Shown here: positions 5,014 through 10,971 of the stretch, one piece after another
How the letters are laid out: every line of letters starts with the position of its first letter
Numbering within the stretch: position 1 is the first letter of the stretch
Origin: Betaproteobacteria bacterium
GTDB taxonomy: Bacteria; Pseudomonadota; Gammaproteobacteria; Burkholderiales; SG8-39
Assembly (NCBI GenBank): GCA_016867955.1
Contig: VGIE01000037.1
Coordinates: forward strand, 1 to 10,971
DNA: 10,971 nucleotides
Direction: 5' to 3'
Translations under genes and position numbers: made by a program
The notes under the pieces: model-generated
The model's database searches: none
What the model was told of the DNA's origin: nothing
Seen by the model: only the letters and a program-made list of their open reading frames with translations

Positions 5014-5649
5014 TTGTTTGCCATTATTCAGGCTGCAGGCTGGCCGATCTGGCCGTTGTTGTTTGCGTCGGTCATCGCCGTTGCCTTGATCATCGAGCGC
5101 CTGGTCATGCTGCGCAAGGACCGGATCGTTCCTGAGGGCCTGCTGGATAAGGCCGTGTCGGCATACCAGAAGGGGGGGGGCAGCCGGGAGCTGACCAGCA
5201 GTCTCGAGCAGGATTCGCCGCTCGGGCGCGTGCTCGCTGCGGGCTTGCGCAATGCGCAGAGCTCCCGCTACGTGATGAAGGAATCCATCGAGGAAGCGGG
5301 GAGGGCGGTGACGCACGACCTGGAGCGATTCCTCACCACGCTTGGAACCATTGCCTCGATCAGCCCGCTGATGGGACTGTTCGGCACCGTGGTGGGCATG
5401 ATCGAGATCTTTGGTTCGCAGGCACCTACCGGCACGAATCCCCAGGCGCTGGCGCACGGCATTTCGGTGGCCCTCTACAATACAGGCTTCGGTCTTGTCA
5501 TTGCCATCCCGGCAATGATTTTCTTCCGGCATTTTCGCGGCAAGGTGGAAAGTTTTGTCGTGGAAATGGAGCAGCAGGCCTCCAAGCTGGTGGATATCGT
5601 CCACGGCGAGCGCAAGGACTATTCCGTTGTTCCGCATGCGCAGGCGTAA
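5014..5649 (+). CDS. exbB: ExbB/TolQ family proton channel protein
   Basis: A 211-aa inner-membrane protein of the MotA/TolQ/ExbB family, which with ExbD uses the proton gradient to energise TonB- or Tol-dependent outer-membrane processes. Three membrane segments: about 7-28 (GWPIWPLLFASVIAVALIIE), 109-133 (SISPLMGLFGTVVGMIEIF) and 152-174 (VALYNTGFGLVIAIPAMIFF), with the large cytoplasmic loop between the first two, as in the family. The start is TTG, fixed by AGGAG at 5003-5007, 6 nt upstream, and by the conserved opening FAIIQAAGWPIWPL. A run of nine G (5172-5180) encodes part of KGGG at residues 53-56 in the cytoplasmic loop and is a possible slippage site. Nine bp separate it from exbD. 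No tonB, tolA or receptor gene is visible, so ExbB versus TolQ is decided mainly by this two-gene layout before lpxK. Confidence 0.93.
   Translation: MFAIIQAAGWPIWPLLFASVIAVALIIERLVMLRKDRIVPEGLLDKAVSAYQKGGGSRELTSSLEQDSPLGRVLAAGLRNAQSSRYVMKESIEEAGRAVTHDLERFLTTLGTIASISPLMGLFGTVVGMIEIFGSQAPTGTNPQALAHGISVALYNTGFGLVIAIPAMIFFRHFRGKVESFVVEMEQQASKLVDIVHGERKDYSVVPHAQA
5172..5180 (+). repeat. Nine-G homopolymer inside exbB
   Basis: Uninterrupted G9 spanning the end of Lys53 and codons 54-56. It is the longest homopolymer I noticed in the window. Loss or gain of one G would shift the frame early in the protein. Confidence 0.9.
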
Positions 5650-5658
5650 CCCGCGACC

Positions 5659-6075
5659 ATGAATTTTCGCGGCACCCAGAAGGAAGACCCCGAGATCAAC
5701 CTGATCCCGCTCATCGACGTCCTGCTGGTCATCATCATCTTCCTGATGCTGACCACGACGTACTCGAAGTTTGCCGAACTGCAGATCCAACTGCCCACGG
5801 CGGCGGCCGAGAAGCAGCTCGAGCGGCCGAATGAAATCACCATTGTCGTCAGTGCGGCGGGGCAGTACCTGGTGAACCGCCGCCCGGTAGTATTCCGGGA
5901 CGTTGCATCACTCGCCGCGGAACTGCGACAGGCCGGCGGATCGATCAAGGATCCGGTGGTGATCATCAATGCAGACAACAGCGCCACACACCAGTCGGTG
6001 ATACGTGTCATGGACGCGGCCCGCCAGGCAGGCTACGGGCAGATTGCGTTCGCCGTAGAGCAGAGCAGCAAGTAG
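5659..6075 (+). CDS. exbD: ExbD/TolR family protein
   Basis: A 138-aa single-pass inner-membrane protein, partner of ExbB. Short cytoplasmic N-terminus, then a membrane helix (about 15-35, LIPLIDVLLVIIIFLMLTTT) carrying the essential Asp20 that takes part in proton passage in the family, then a periplasmic domain to the end. EINLIPLIDV is the family signature. Length is typical (about 140). It begins 9 bp after exbB and is almost certainly co-transcribed with it. Nothing is missing. ExbD and TolR are close relatives; the symbol follows the gene pair. Confidence 0.93.
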   Translation: MNFRGTQKEDPEINLIPLIDVLLVIIIFLMLTTTYSKFAELQIQLPTAAAEKQLERPNEITIVVSAAGQYLVNRRPVVFRDVASLAAELRQAGGSIKDPVVIINADNSATHQSVIRVMDAARQAGYGQIAFAVEQSSK

Positions 6076-6089
6076 GCGTGCCTGACAAT

Positions 6090-6111
6090 GCAAGGGGACG
6101 CTGCCCCTTGC
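6090..6111 (+). other. Intercistronic hairpin between exbD and lpxK
   Basis: Perfect 8-bp arms GCAAGGGG (6090-6097) / CCCCTTGC (6104-6111), loop ACGCTG, with no T-tract on either side. A stem that stable may act as an RNase barrier or attenuator separating exbBD from the lpxK part of the message; a Rho-independent terminator is unlikely without the T run. Confidence 0.5.
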
Positions 6112-6178
6112 GCCCCCAAAAGACGGCGCGCCCGGCGGCAAGTCTGACGGGTGCCCCGAACAGACGCCTTCCACTGCC

Positions 6179-7273
6179 ATGCCGCTTCGCATGACTTCAT
6201 TTTCGGCCCGCGAGATCACGTTGCAGCACTGGTACCGCAGAACTGCAATCTCCGCCCTGCTCGTTCCGCTCGCCGCGCTGTTCGCACTGATCGTTGCGAT
6301 ACGTCGTCGTTGTTATCGGACCGGCCTCCTGCGCACATTGCGCCTGCCCGTTCCCGTGCTGGTCGTGGGCAACCTGACGGTGGGTGGCACGGGCAAAACG
6401 CCGCTGGTGCTCTGGATCGCGAAGACCCTTCAACGCGCCGGCAGATCGCCTGGCATCGTCTTGCGGGGTTATGCCCCTGGCGCTGGCAATGCGGGAATGA
6501 GCGCACGGAGGGTCGATCCGTTCAGCGACCCGCGCATCTCAGGCGACGAAGCCGTGCTGCTGGCGGAGCGCTCCGCGTGTCCGGTGTGGGTGGGCGGCGA
6601 CCGGGTTGCAGCCGCACTGGCCTTGCTTGCAGCCCATCCCGGCTGCGACGTGATCATCTGCGATGACGGATTGCAGCACTACCGGCTGGGGCGCGATTTC
6701 GAGATCGCCGTGGAGGACGAGCGCGGCCACGGCAACGGCCGGCTTCTGCCGGCGGGCCCGCTGCGCGAACCCGCGGATCGCCGGGTCGACGTGACGCTTG
6801 TCAATGCCGCGGACAGCCTGCCGCTGCCTCGCCGCAACGGCCCGGTGCTGCGCATGAAGGCACACGTCGGGGATTGGCGGCGCGTCGAGGCCACTGGGGT
6901 GGAAAGCGTGAGCGTCGGGATCGATGAGCTGATCGGCAAGCGGTTGCATGCCGTCGCCGGGATCGGCAATCCGGCGCGGTTCTTCGCGACACTGAAGGGA
7001 CTCGGGCTGGATGCAATCACGCATCCGTTGCCTGACCATCACGGGTTCACCGAAGCGGACCTGGATTTTGCGGACTGCGATGCCGTGCTGATGACTGAAA
7101 AGGATGCGGTAAAATGCCGCGCACTGGCTGGTGGCAGATTGAAGGGCAGGCTGATTGCGTTGCGCATCGACGCCGACCCCGATCCTGCGCTGGCTGAAAT
7201 GATACTCACGGCGATGTCTGCCGCACCCGGTGCGCACCCACATGGCGCACCTGTCCCGGGAAGCCGCACATGA
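6179..7273 (+). CDS. lpxK: Tetraacyldisaccharide 4'-kinase
   Basis: LpxK phosphorylates the 4' position of the tetraacyldisaccharide 1-phosphate to give lipid IVA, at the cytoplasmic face of the inner membrane. As drawn it is 364 aa. An N-terminal hydrophobic anchor (about 24-42) is followed by the P-loop VGNLTVGGTGKTP (63-75), the invariant CDDGLQH (161-167) with its paired Asp, GNGRLLPAGPLRE, LPDHHGFT and TEKDAVKC. All active-site motifs are present. The start is uncertain: no good ribosome binding site precedes the ATG at 6179 or Met5 (6191), and TTG at 6221 would give a 350-aa protein starting just before HWYRR, closer to E. coli (328 aa). It follows exbBD after 103 bp and precedes ycaR and kdsB, the usual betaproteobacterial order. 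The tail after about residue 345 is Ala/Pro/Gly-rich and unlikely to be structured. Confidence 0.94.
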   Translation: MPLRMTSFSAREITLQHWYRRTAISALLVPLAALFALIVAIRRRCYRTGLLRTLRLPVPVLVVGNLTVGGTGKTPLVLWIAKTLQRAGRSPGIVLRGYAPGAGNAGMSARRVDPFSDPRISGDEAVLLAERSACPVWVGGDRVAAALALLAAHPGCDVIICDDGLQHYRLGRDFEIAVEDERGHGNGRLLPAGPLREPADRRVDVTLVNAADSLPLPRRNGPVLRMKAHVGDWRRVEATGVESVSVGIDELIGKRLHAVAGIGNPARFFATLKGLGLDAITHPLPDHHGFTEADLDFADCDAVLMTEKDAVKCRALAGGRLKGRLIALRIDADPDPALAEMILTAMSAAPGAHPHGAPVPGSRT

Positions 7274-7364
7274 CGCGATCCAGACCATGCCCCTGCCTCC
7301 ACGCCGTTCTCACGGCGGCGCTGCATGTCGAGGCGAGACCGGCAATGTTGAAAGGAACCTGCTG

Positions 7365-7547
7365 ATGGACAGCCGCCTGCTCGACATCCTCGTGTGCCCG
7401 ATCTGCAAGGGGCCGCTGATCTACCGCAAGCAGGAGCGCGAACTGGTCTGTCGCGCAGATCGCCTCGCATTTCCGATCCGGGAAGACATTCCCGTGATGC
7501 TGGAAGACCAGGCGCGAACGCTGGCCGTCACCGAAGAAGTCGAGTAG
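7365..7547 (+). CDS. ycaR: Trm112-like protein, UPF0434/YcaR family
   Basis: A 60-aa protein with the Trm112 fold. LLDILVCPICKGPL puts Cys11 and Cys14 in a CPxC knuckle, with a further Cys29 in ELVCR, and the closing signature AFPIREDIPVML is standard. Eukaryotic and archaeal Trm112 proteins activate methyltransferases; the bacterial short form between lpxK and kdsB has no settled function. The start is fixed by AAAGGAA (7351-7357), 7 nt before the ATG; a longer in-frame reading from 7230 has no family similarity in its extra part. The stop is 25 bp before kdsB, so translation of the two is probably linked. Confidence 0.95.
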   Translation: MDSRLLDILVCPICKGPLIYRKQERELVCRADRLAFPIREDIPVMLEDQARTLAVTEEVE

Positions 7548-7572
7548 GCACATCGCGCCGCGGCGCGTCGGC

Positions 7573-8418
7573 ATGTCCCGGGTTCCCTTCATCGTCGTCA
7601 TTCCGGCCCGCTATGCGTCGTCGCGGCTTCCCGGCAAGCCGCTGGCGGACATCGGCGGCAAGCCGATGATCGTGCGCGTGGCGGAGCGCGCGCGAGCGAG
7701 CGGCGCGGAGGCCGTCTACGTCGCGACGGATCATGACGACGTGCGCGATGCGGCGCTTGCCCACGGCTTTGATACCGTCATGACAAGTCCGCACCATGCC
7801 TCCGGCACGGACCGAATCGCCGAGGTCGCGCACAGCCTGGCGTTTGATCCGAAGGCCATCGTCGTCAACGTCCAGGGCGACGAACCCCTGATTGCGCCGC
7901 ATCTCGTTGCCAACGTTGCCGCGGTGCTTGCGGCCGACGATTCGGCGGTGATGTCGACGGCATGCCACGCGATCACCAACCCGGAGGACATGTTCAACCC
8001 GAACGTCGTGAAGGTCGTGCTGGACGCCCATGGCGGCGCGATGTACTTCAGCCGGGCGCCGCTGCCCTGGCCACGGGATGCATTTGCAGAATCGTTCCGG
8101 CGCGCGCCCGGCAAACTGCCCGCAAGACTGCCGCGGGGGTTGCCGTGCTACCGGCACATCGGCATCTACGCCTATCGGGCGTCGTTCCTGGAGCGATTCT
8201 CCGCGCTGGCCCGCTCGCCGCTTGAGGAATTCGAAGCCCTGGAGCAACTGCGGGTGCTTGCGCACGGTTACCGGATCGCGGTTGCAATCTGCAAGCAGGC
8301 GCCCCAAGGCGGCGTCGATACGCCTGAGGACCTCGAGAGGGTGAGGGAGCAGTGCCGCGAGTCCGCCAAGGCAAGAGGCAAATTGACCCGCGGCGCAAAG
8401 CGCGATAAGGTCCCCTGA
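7573..8418 (+). CDS. kdsB: CMP-KDO synthetase (3-deoxy-manno-octulosonate cytidylyltransferase)
   Basis: KdsB activates KDO with CTP to CMP-KDO for the lipopolysaccharide inner core, in the cytoplasm. 281 aa. The nucleotide-binding start VIPARYASSRLPGKPLADI (about 9-27), ATDHDDV (51-57), VVNVQGDEPLI (97-107), and RHIGIYAYR with EEFEALEQLRVL further on are all conserved. The C-terminus is about 25-30 residues longer than E. coli KdsB (248 aa) and ends in a basic low-complexity stretch (AKARGKLTRGAKRDK), probably disordered. No clear ribosome binding site precedes the ATG, but it lies only 25 bp after ycaR, so coupled translation is plausible. Together with lpxK it makes this a lipid A/core gene group. 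Confidence 0.96.
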   Translation: MSRVPFIVVIPARYASSRLPGKPLADIGGKPMIVRVAERARASGAEAVYVATDHDDVRDAALAHGFDTVMTSPHHASGTDRIAEVAHSLAFDPKAIVVNVQGDEPLIAPHLVANVAAVLAADDSAVMSTACHAITNPEDMFNPNVVKVVLDAHGGAMYFSRAPLPWPRDAFAESFRRAPGKLPARLPRGLPCYRHIGIYAYRASFLERFSALARSPLEEFEALEQLRVLAHGYRIAVAICKQAPQGGVDTPEDLERVREQCRESAKARGKLTRGAKRDKVP

Positions 8419-8534
8419 AGAGAAGGCAGGGCAGAACATCAGGCAGGCACACATGCATCGCGATGGCGGGGATCCTCGTCGGCCCCGTCCTGCGGCCACG
8501 CTCCAAACCATATCGACAACCACAGGAAGACACC

Positions 8535-9194
8535 ATGAGGCTCATCTTGCTTGGCGCTCCCGGGTCCGGGAAGGGCACCCAGGCCACGTTCATCAAGGAG
8601 AAGGTGGGGATTCCGCAGATCTCGACGGGCGACATGCTGCGTGCTGCGGTCAAGGCGGGCACGCCGCTAGGCCTGGCCGCCAAGAAGGTCATGGATTCCG
8701 GCGGACTGGTGTCGGACGACATCATCATCGGCCTTGTCAAGGAGCGGCTCAAGGAGTCGGACTGCGCGAACGGTTACCTGTTCGACGGCTTTCCGCGCAC
8801 CATACCGCAGGCCGAGGCGATGCGAAACTCCGGCGTCGACCTCGACTACGTACTCGAGATCGACGTTGATGACGATGAGATCATTCAGCGCATGAGCGGG
8901 CGACGCTGGCACCCGGGCTCTGGGCGCACCTACCACATCAGGTTCAATCCCCCCAAGGTGGACGGCAAGGACGATCCGACCGGCGAACCGCTTATCCAGC
9001 GCGATGACGACAAGGAAGAGACGGTGCGCAAGCGCCTGGATATCTATCACACCCAGACCAAGCAGCTCATCGAATACTATTCGCAGTGGGCCGCCACGGG
9101 CGATGCCCGCGCGCCGAAGTACCGCAGGATTGCAGGTGTCGGCAGCGTGGACGAGATTCGCGGCCGCGCCTTTGCCGCCCTGGGGATCGCCTGA
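8535..9194 (+). CDS. adk: Adenylate kinase
   Basis: Interconverts ATP + AMP and 2 ADP in the cytoplasm. 219 aa, the long-lid form. P-loop GAPGSGKGTQ (7-16), AMP-site ISTGDMLR (29-36), FDGFPRT (83-89), lid about 122-159 (GRRWHPGSGRTYHIRFNPPK, DDPTGEPLIQRDDD) and EETVRKRLDIYH following. The lid lacks the four Cys of zinc-binding Adk and instead has the His/Ser/Thr/Asp set of the Gram-negative type. The start at MRLILLGAPG is fixed by the family and by AGGAAGA (8524-8530); an in-frame extension from 8463 is not conserved. The 116-bp gap after kdsB may hold a separate promoter, though I see none clearly. The stop is 3 bp before fbp. Confidence 0.97.
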   Translation: MRLILLGAPGSGKGTQATFIKEKVGIPQISTGDMLRAAVKAGTPLGLAAKKVMDSGGLVSDDIIIGLVKERLKESDCANGYLFDGFPRTIPQAEAMRNSGVDLDYVLEIDVDDDEIIQRMSGRRWHPGSGRTYHIRFNPPKVDGKDDPTGEPLIQRDDDKEETVRKRLDIYHTQTKQLIEYYSQWAATGDARAPKYRRIAGVGSVDEIRGRAFAALGIA

Positions 9195-9197
9195 TCC

Positions 9198-10208
9198 ATG
9201 AAGCGCATTTCACTGACACAGTACCTGATAGAGCAGCAGCGGGAGGCAGGGGCTGTCTCGGCCGAGTTGCGCCTGCTGATCGAAGTCGTCGCCCGAGCAT
9301 GCAAGCGCATCAGCCACGCGGTGTCCAAGGGCGCGCTGGGCGGTATCCTGGGCGGCGCAGGTACGGACAACATCCAGGGCGAGGCGCAGAAGAAGCTTGA
9401 TGTCATTGCCAACGAGGTCCTGGTCGAGGCCAACGAGTGGGGCGGGCATCTCGCCGCGCTGGCATCGGAGGAGATGGAGCACCCGCACCAGATTCCGAGC
9501 CGCTATCCGCGCGGCGAATTCCTACTGCTGATGGATCCCCTGGACGGTTCGTCGAATATCGACGTCAACGTGTCCATTGGCACCATCTTCTCGGTGCTGC
9601 GCTGTCCCGAGGGCGTGAAGGATCCGGACGAGAAGGCGTTCCTGCAGCCGGGCTCCAGCCAGGTCGCCGCCGGGTTTGCCGTGTATGGGCCCTGCACCAT
9701 CCTGGTCCTGACCGTCGGCACGGGTGTTGCAGCCTTCACGCTGGACCGTGAACTGGGCAGTTTCGTCCTGACGCAGCGCGATATCCGACTCGACGCCGAT
9801 ACGCAGGAATTCGCCATCAATGCGTCCAACATGCGCAACTGGCAGCCGCCGGTGCGGCGCTACATCGACGAATGCCTGGCTGGCAAGACCGGCGTGCGCG
9901 GCAAGGACTTCAACATGCGCTGGGTAGCCTCGATGGTGGCCGACGTGTTCCGCATCCTATCGCGCGGCGGCATCTTCATGTACCCGTGTGATGCCAAGCA
10001 CACGGCCGGACGGCTGCGCCTGATGTACGAGGCCAATCCCATGGCATTCATCATCGAGCAGGCCGGCGGGGCGGCGACCGACGGACGCCGGCGCATCCTC
10101 GACATCCAGCCTGAGCAGCTGCACCAGCGCGTCGGCGTGATTCTCGGCGCAAAGTCGGAAGTCGAGAGGGTCACGCGGTATCACCGCGAAGCATCTGCGA
10201 AGGCATAG
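9198..10208 (+). CDS. fbp: Fructose-1,6-bisphosphatase, class I
   Basis: Hydrolyses fructose-1,6-bisphosphate to fructose-6-phosphate, the gluconeogenic (and, where present, Calvin or RuMP cycle) step, in the cytoplasm. 336 aa, standard for class I. MKRISLTQYLIEQQRE start, NIQGEAQKKLDVIANE (58-73), metal-site ASEEMEH (89-95), catalytic MDPLDGSSNIDVN (112-124), and a substrate-binding region including RGGIFMYPCD and AGRLRLMYEANPMAF. All metal ligands of the family are present. Only 3 bp follow the adk stop, with just a weak GGGGAT upstream, so it is probably translated by coupling with adk. It is followed by a phosphofructokinase gene carrying out the opposite conversion, which implies that the two are controlled at enzyme level or by donor choice to prevent futile cycling. 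Confidence 0.97.
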   Translation: MKRISLTQYLIEQQREAGAVSAELRLLIEVVARACKRISHAVSKGALGGILGGAGTDNIQGEAQKKLDVIANEVLVEANEWGGHLAALASEEMEHPHQIPSRYPRGEFLLLMDPLDGSSNIDVNVSIGTIFSVLRCPEGVKDPDEKAFLQPGSSQVAAGFAVYGPCTILVLTVGTGVAAFTLDRELGSFVLTQRDIRLDADTQEFAINASNMRNWQPPVRRYIDECLAGKTGVRGKDFNMRWVASMVADVFRILSRGGIFMYPCDAKHTAGRLRLMYEANPMAFIIEQAGGAATDGRRRILDIQPEQLHQRVGVILGAKSEVERVTRYHREASAKA

Positions 10209-10216
10209 GATGTCGA

Positions 10217-10242
10217 TGCCTGGCGCCCACGCGCACCAGGCA
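10217..10242 (+). other. Hairpin in the fbp-phosphofructokinase gap
   Basis: TGCCTGG (10217-10223) pairs with CCAGGCA (10236-10242), with CGC/GCG further inside. There is no T-tract. It covers the AGGCAGG stretch (10238-10244), the best candidate ribosome binding site for the next gene, and could thus dampen its translation; this is inference. Confidence 0.4.
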
Positions 10243-10265
10243 GGGCCGTGGCGCGTGCTGTCCGA

Positions 10266-10971
10266 ATGAGCCGACCGCAGCCCTGTAATGCCATCTACGC
10301 GCAGGCTGGCGGGGCGACGGCCGTCATCAATGCAAGTGCTGCGGCGATCATCGAAGAAACGCAGGCGCAGCCCAGCCGCATTCGCAAGCTCTACGCTGCG
10401 CGCGACGGCCTGCTTGGCGTCCTCGCCGAAGACCTCGTCGACACTTCTAAGGAGACCGCTGCAAACATCCGCCTGCTGGCCCAGACCCCCGGCAGTGCTT
10501 TCGGCACCTGCAGGGCGGGGCTGGACGACTATGCACGGGATCGCGCGCGCTGGGAGCGCATTTTCTCCGTCCTGCGCGTGCACGAGGTGGGCTACGTCTT
10601 CTACAACGGCGGCAACGGATCCTGCGATACGGCCTGGAAGTTGTCGCAAATGGGTCTGCGCTTCGGGTACCCACTTACGGTGGTTGGCGTTCCAAAGACC
10701 ATCGACAACGACATCGTCGGCACCGACACCTGCCCGGGCTTCGGGTCGGCGGCCAAGTACCTGGCGACCTGCATGCGCGAGGCGGCGATCGACTTGGCGT
10801 CGATGGCCAGCACCTCGACGCGGGTATTCGTGCTCGAAGTCATGGGCCGCAATGCCGGGTGGCTGACGGCCGCGTGTGGCCTGGCAGCGATGCGGGCCGG
10901 TGATGCGCCACAGGTCCTGCTGTTTCCGGAGCAGGGGTTCGACGAGGCGGCATTCCTGTCGCGCGTGAAGG
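10266..10971 (+). CDS. pfp: 6-phosphofructokinase, PPi-type family, N-terminal part (runs off window)
   Basis: The first 235 codons of a phosphofructokinase, which phosphorylates fructose-6-phosphate. YAQAGGATAVINASAAAII (11-29) is the phosphate-donor loop as seen in the PPi-type family, YNGGNGSCDTA (113-123) the second donor-site loop, VVGVPKTIDNDIVGTD (139-154) the catalytic loop with both Asp of TIDND, and EVMGRNAGW a substrate-binding motif. Lys144 in PKTIDND is the PPi-type residue (ATP enzymes have Gly in PGTIDND). However, residue 118 is Gly (codon GGA at 10617), where PPi enzymes normally have Asp (GGNDS/GGDDS) and ATP enzymes have Gly (GGDGS). The donor is therefore uncertain. The start could also be GTG at 10248, which has AGG 7 nt upstream. 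It follows fbp by 57 bp on the same strand. Family secure, specificity not. Confidence 0.9.
   Translation, partial: MSRPQPCNAIYAQAGGATAVINASAAAIIEETQAQPSRIRKLYAARDGLLGVLAEDLVDTSKETAANIRLLAQTPGSAFGTCRAGLDDYARDRARWERIFSVLRVHEVGYVFYNGGNGSCDTAWKLSQMGLRFGYPLTVVGVPKTIDNDIVGTDTCPGFGSAAKYLATCMREAAIDLASMASTSTRVFVLEVMGRNAGWLTAACGLAAMRAGDAPQVLLFPEQGFDEAAFLSRVK

Noticed and set aside
4605..5024. 139-aa minus-strand open frame in the xseA-exbB gap
   Set aside because: Arg/Ala-rich composition typical of GC-rich chance frames, no domain, no ribosome binding site, and it overlaps the exbB start and the DnaA boxes.
4900..5790. 296-aa minus-strand open frame opposite exbB
   Set aside because: Antisense shadow of exbB/exbD; rich in His, Asp and Arg from complemented codons, while the plus strand encodes clear ExbB and ExbD.
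7087..7115. TAAAAT -10-like box inside lpxK as a promoter for ycaR-kdsB
   Set aside because: No -35-like box at 16-18 bp spacing; one AT-rich hexamer in coding sequence is weak evidence.
10288..10866. 192-aa plus-strand open frame at the right end
   Set aside because: Out-of-frame shadow; the frame from 10266 gives clear phosphofructokinase motifs to the window edge.
1..10971. CRISPR array, tRNA, rRNA, insertion sequence or prophage
   Set aside because: No regularly spaced repeats, no tRNA-like T-arm and cloverleaf noticed, no transposase or integrase reading, and gene content is core metabolism throughout.

Overview
This window looks like a chromosomal segment of a GC-rich betaproteobacterium. 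The evidence is the protein sequences (ClpS, CspA, XseA, KdsB, Adk) and the neighbourhood exbB-exbD-lpxK-ycaR-kdsB-adk, which is a familiar betaproteobacterial arrangement. The genes of lipid A and KDO synthesis (lpxK, kdsB) mean a Gram-negative outer membrane, and the Adk lid lacks zinc cysteines, as is usual in Gram-negatives. I cannot name the genus from sequence alone. There is no sign of phage, insertion sequence, CRISPR array, rRNA or tRNA. This is mostly core chromosome.

Left part (1-2050). The 5' end of clpS runs leftward off the window. A 393-bp gap separates it from a divergent cold-shock gene (cspA) with a well-formed sigma-70 promoter and a leader of about 105 nt. Three short secreted-protein genes follow: an Ala/Pro/Lys-rich 65-aa protein, a 53-aa protein built from three copies of a 9-residue charged repeat, and a DUF192 protein. 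All three have a signal peptide, and cspA and each of the three are followed by their own strong hairpin terminator.

Middle part (2062-5013). Two genes lie on the minus strand: xseA (exonuclease VII large subunit) and, downstream of it, a membrane protein of the PuuD/urate-oxidase-N type without the cytochrome c domain. A gene-free 752-bp stretch lies between xseA and the divergent exbB operon. It has an AT-rich core with a good minus-strand promoter, a 21-bp near-palindrome overlapping that promoter, and two perfect DnaA-box 9-mers arranged as a perfect inverted repeat, with a third near-match nearby.

Right part (5014-10971). A tightly packed plus-strand series reads exbB, exbD (proton-motive energy transducers of the TonB/Tol type), lpxK (lipid A 4'-kinase), ycaR (Trm112-like zinc-site protein), kdsB (CMP-KDO synthetase), adk (adenylate kinase), fbp (fructose-1,6-bisphosphatase) and a partial phosphofructokinase gene. 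The first five centre on envelope energisation and lipopolysaccharide. The last three centre on adenylate balance and the fructose-6-P/fructose-1,6-P2 node, with the two opposing enzymes of that node adjacent. The phosphofructokinase belongs to the PPi-type family but carries a Gly where PPi-using enzymes normally have Asp, so its phosphoryl donor is uncertain. I see no wholly new system. The best leads are the xseA/exbB intergenic region, the mixed phosphofructokinase signature, the repeat-built small protein, and homopolymer tracts in exbB and in the cspA promoter.
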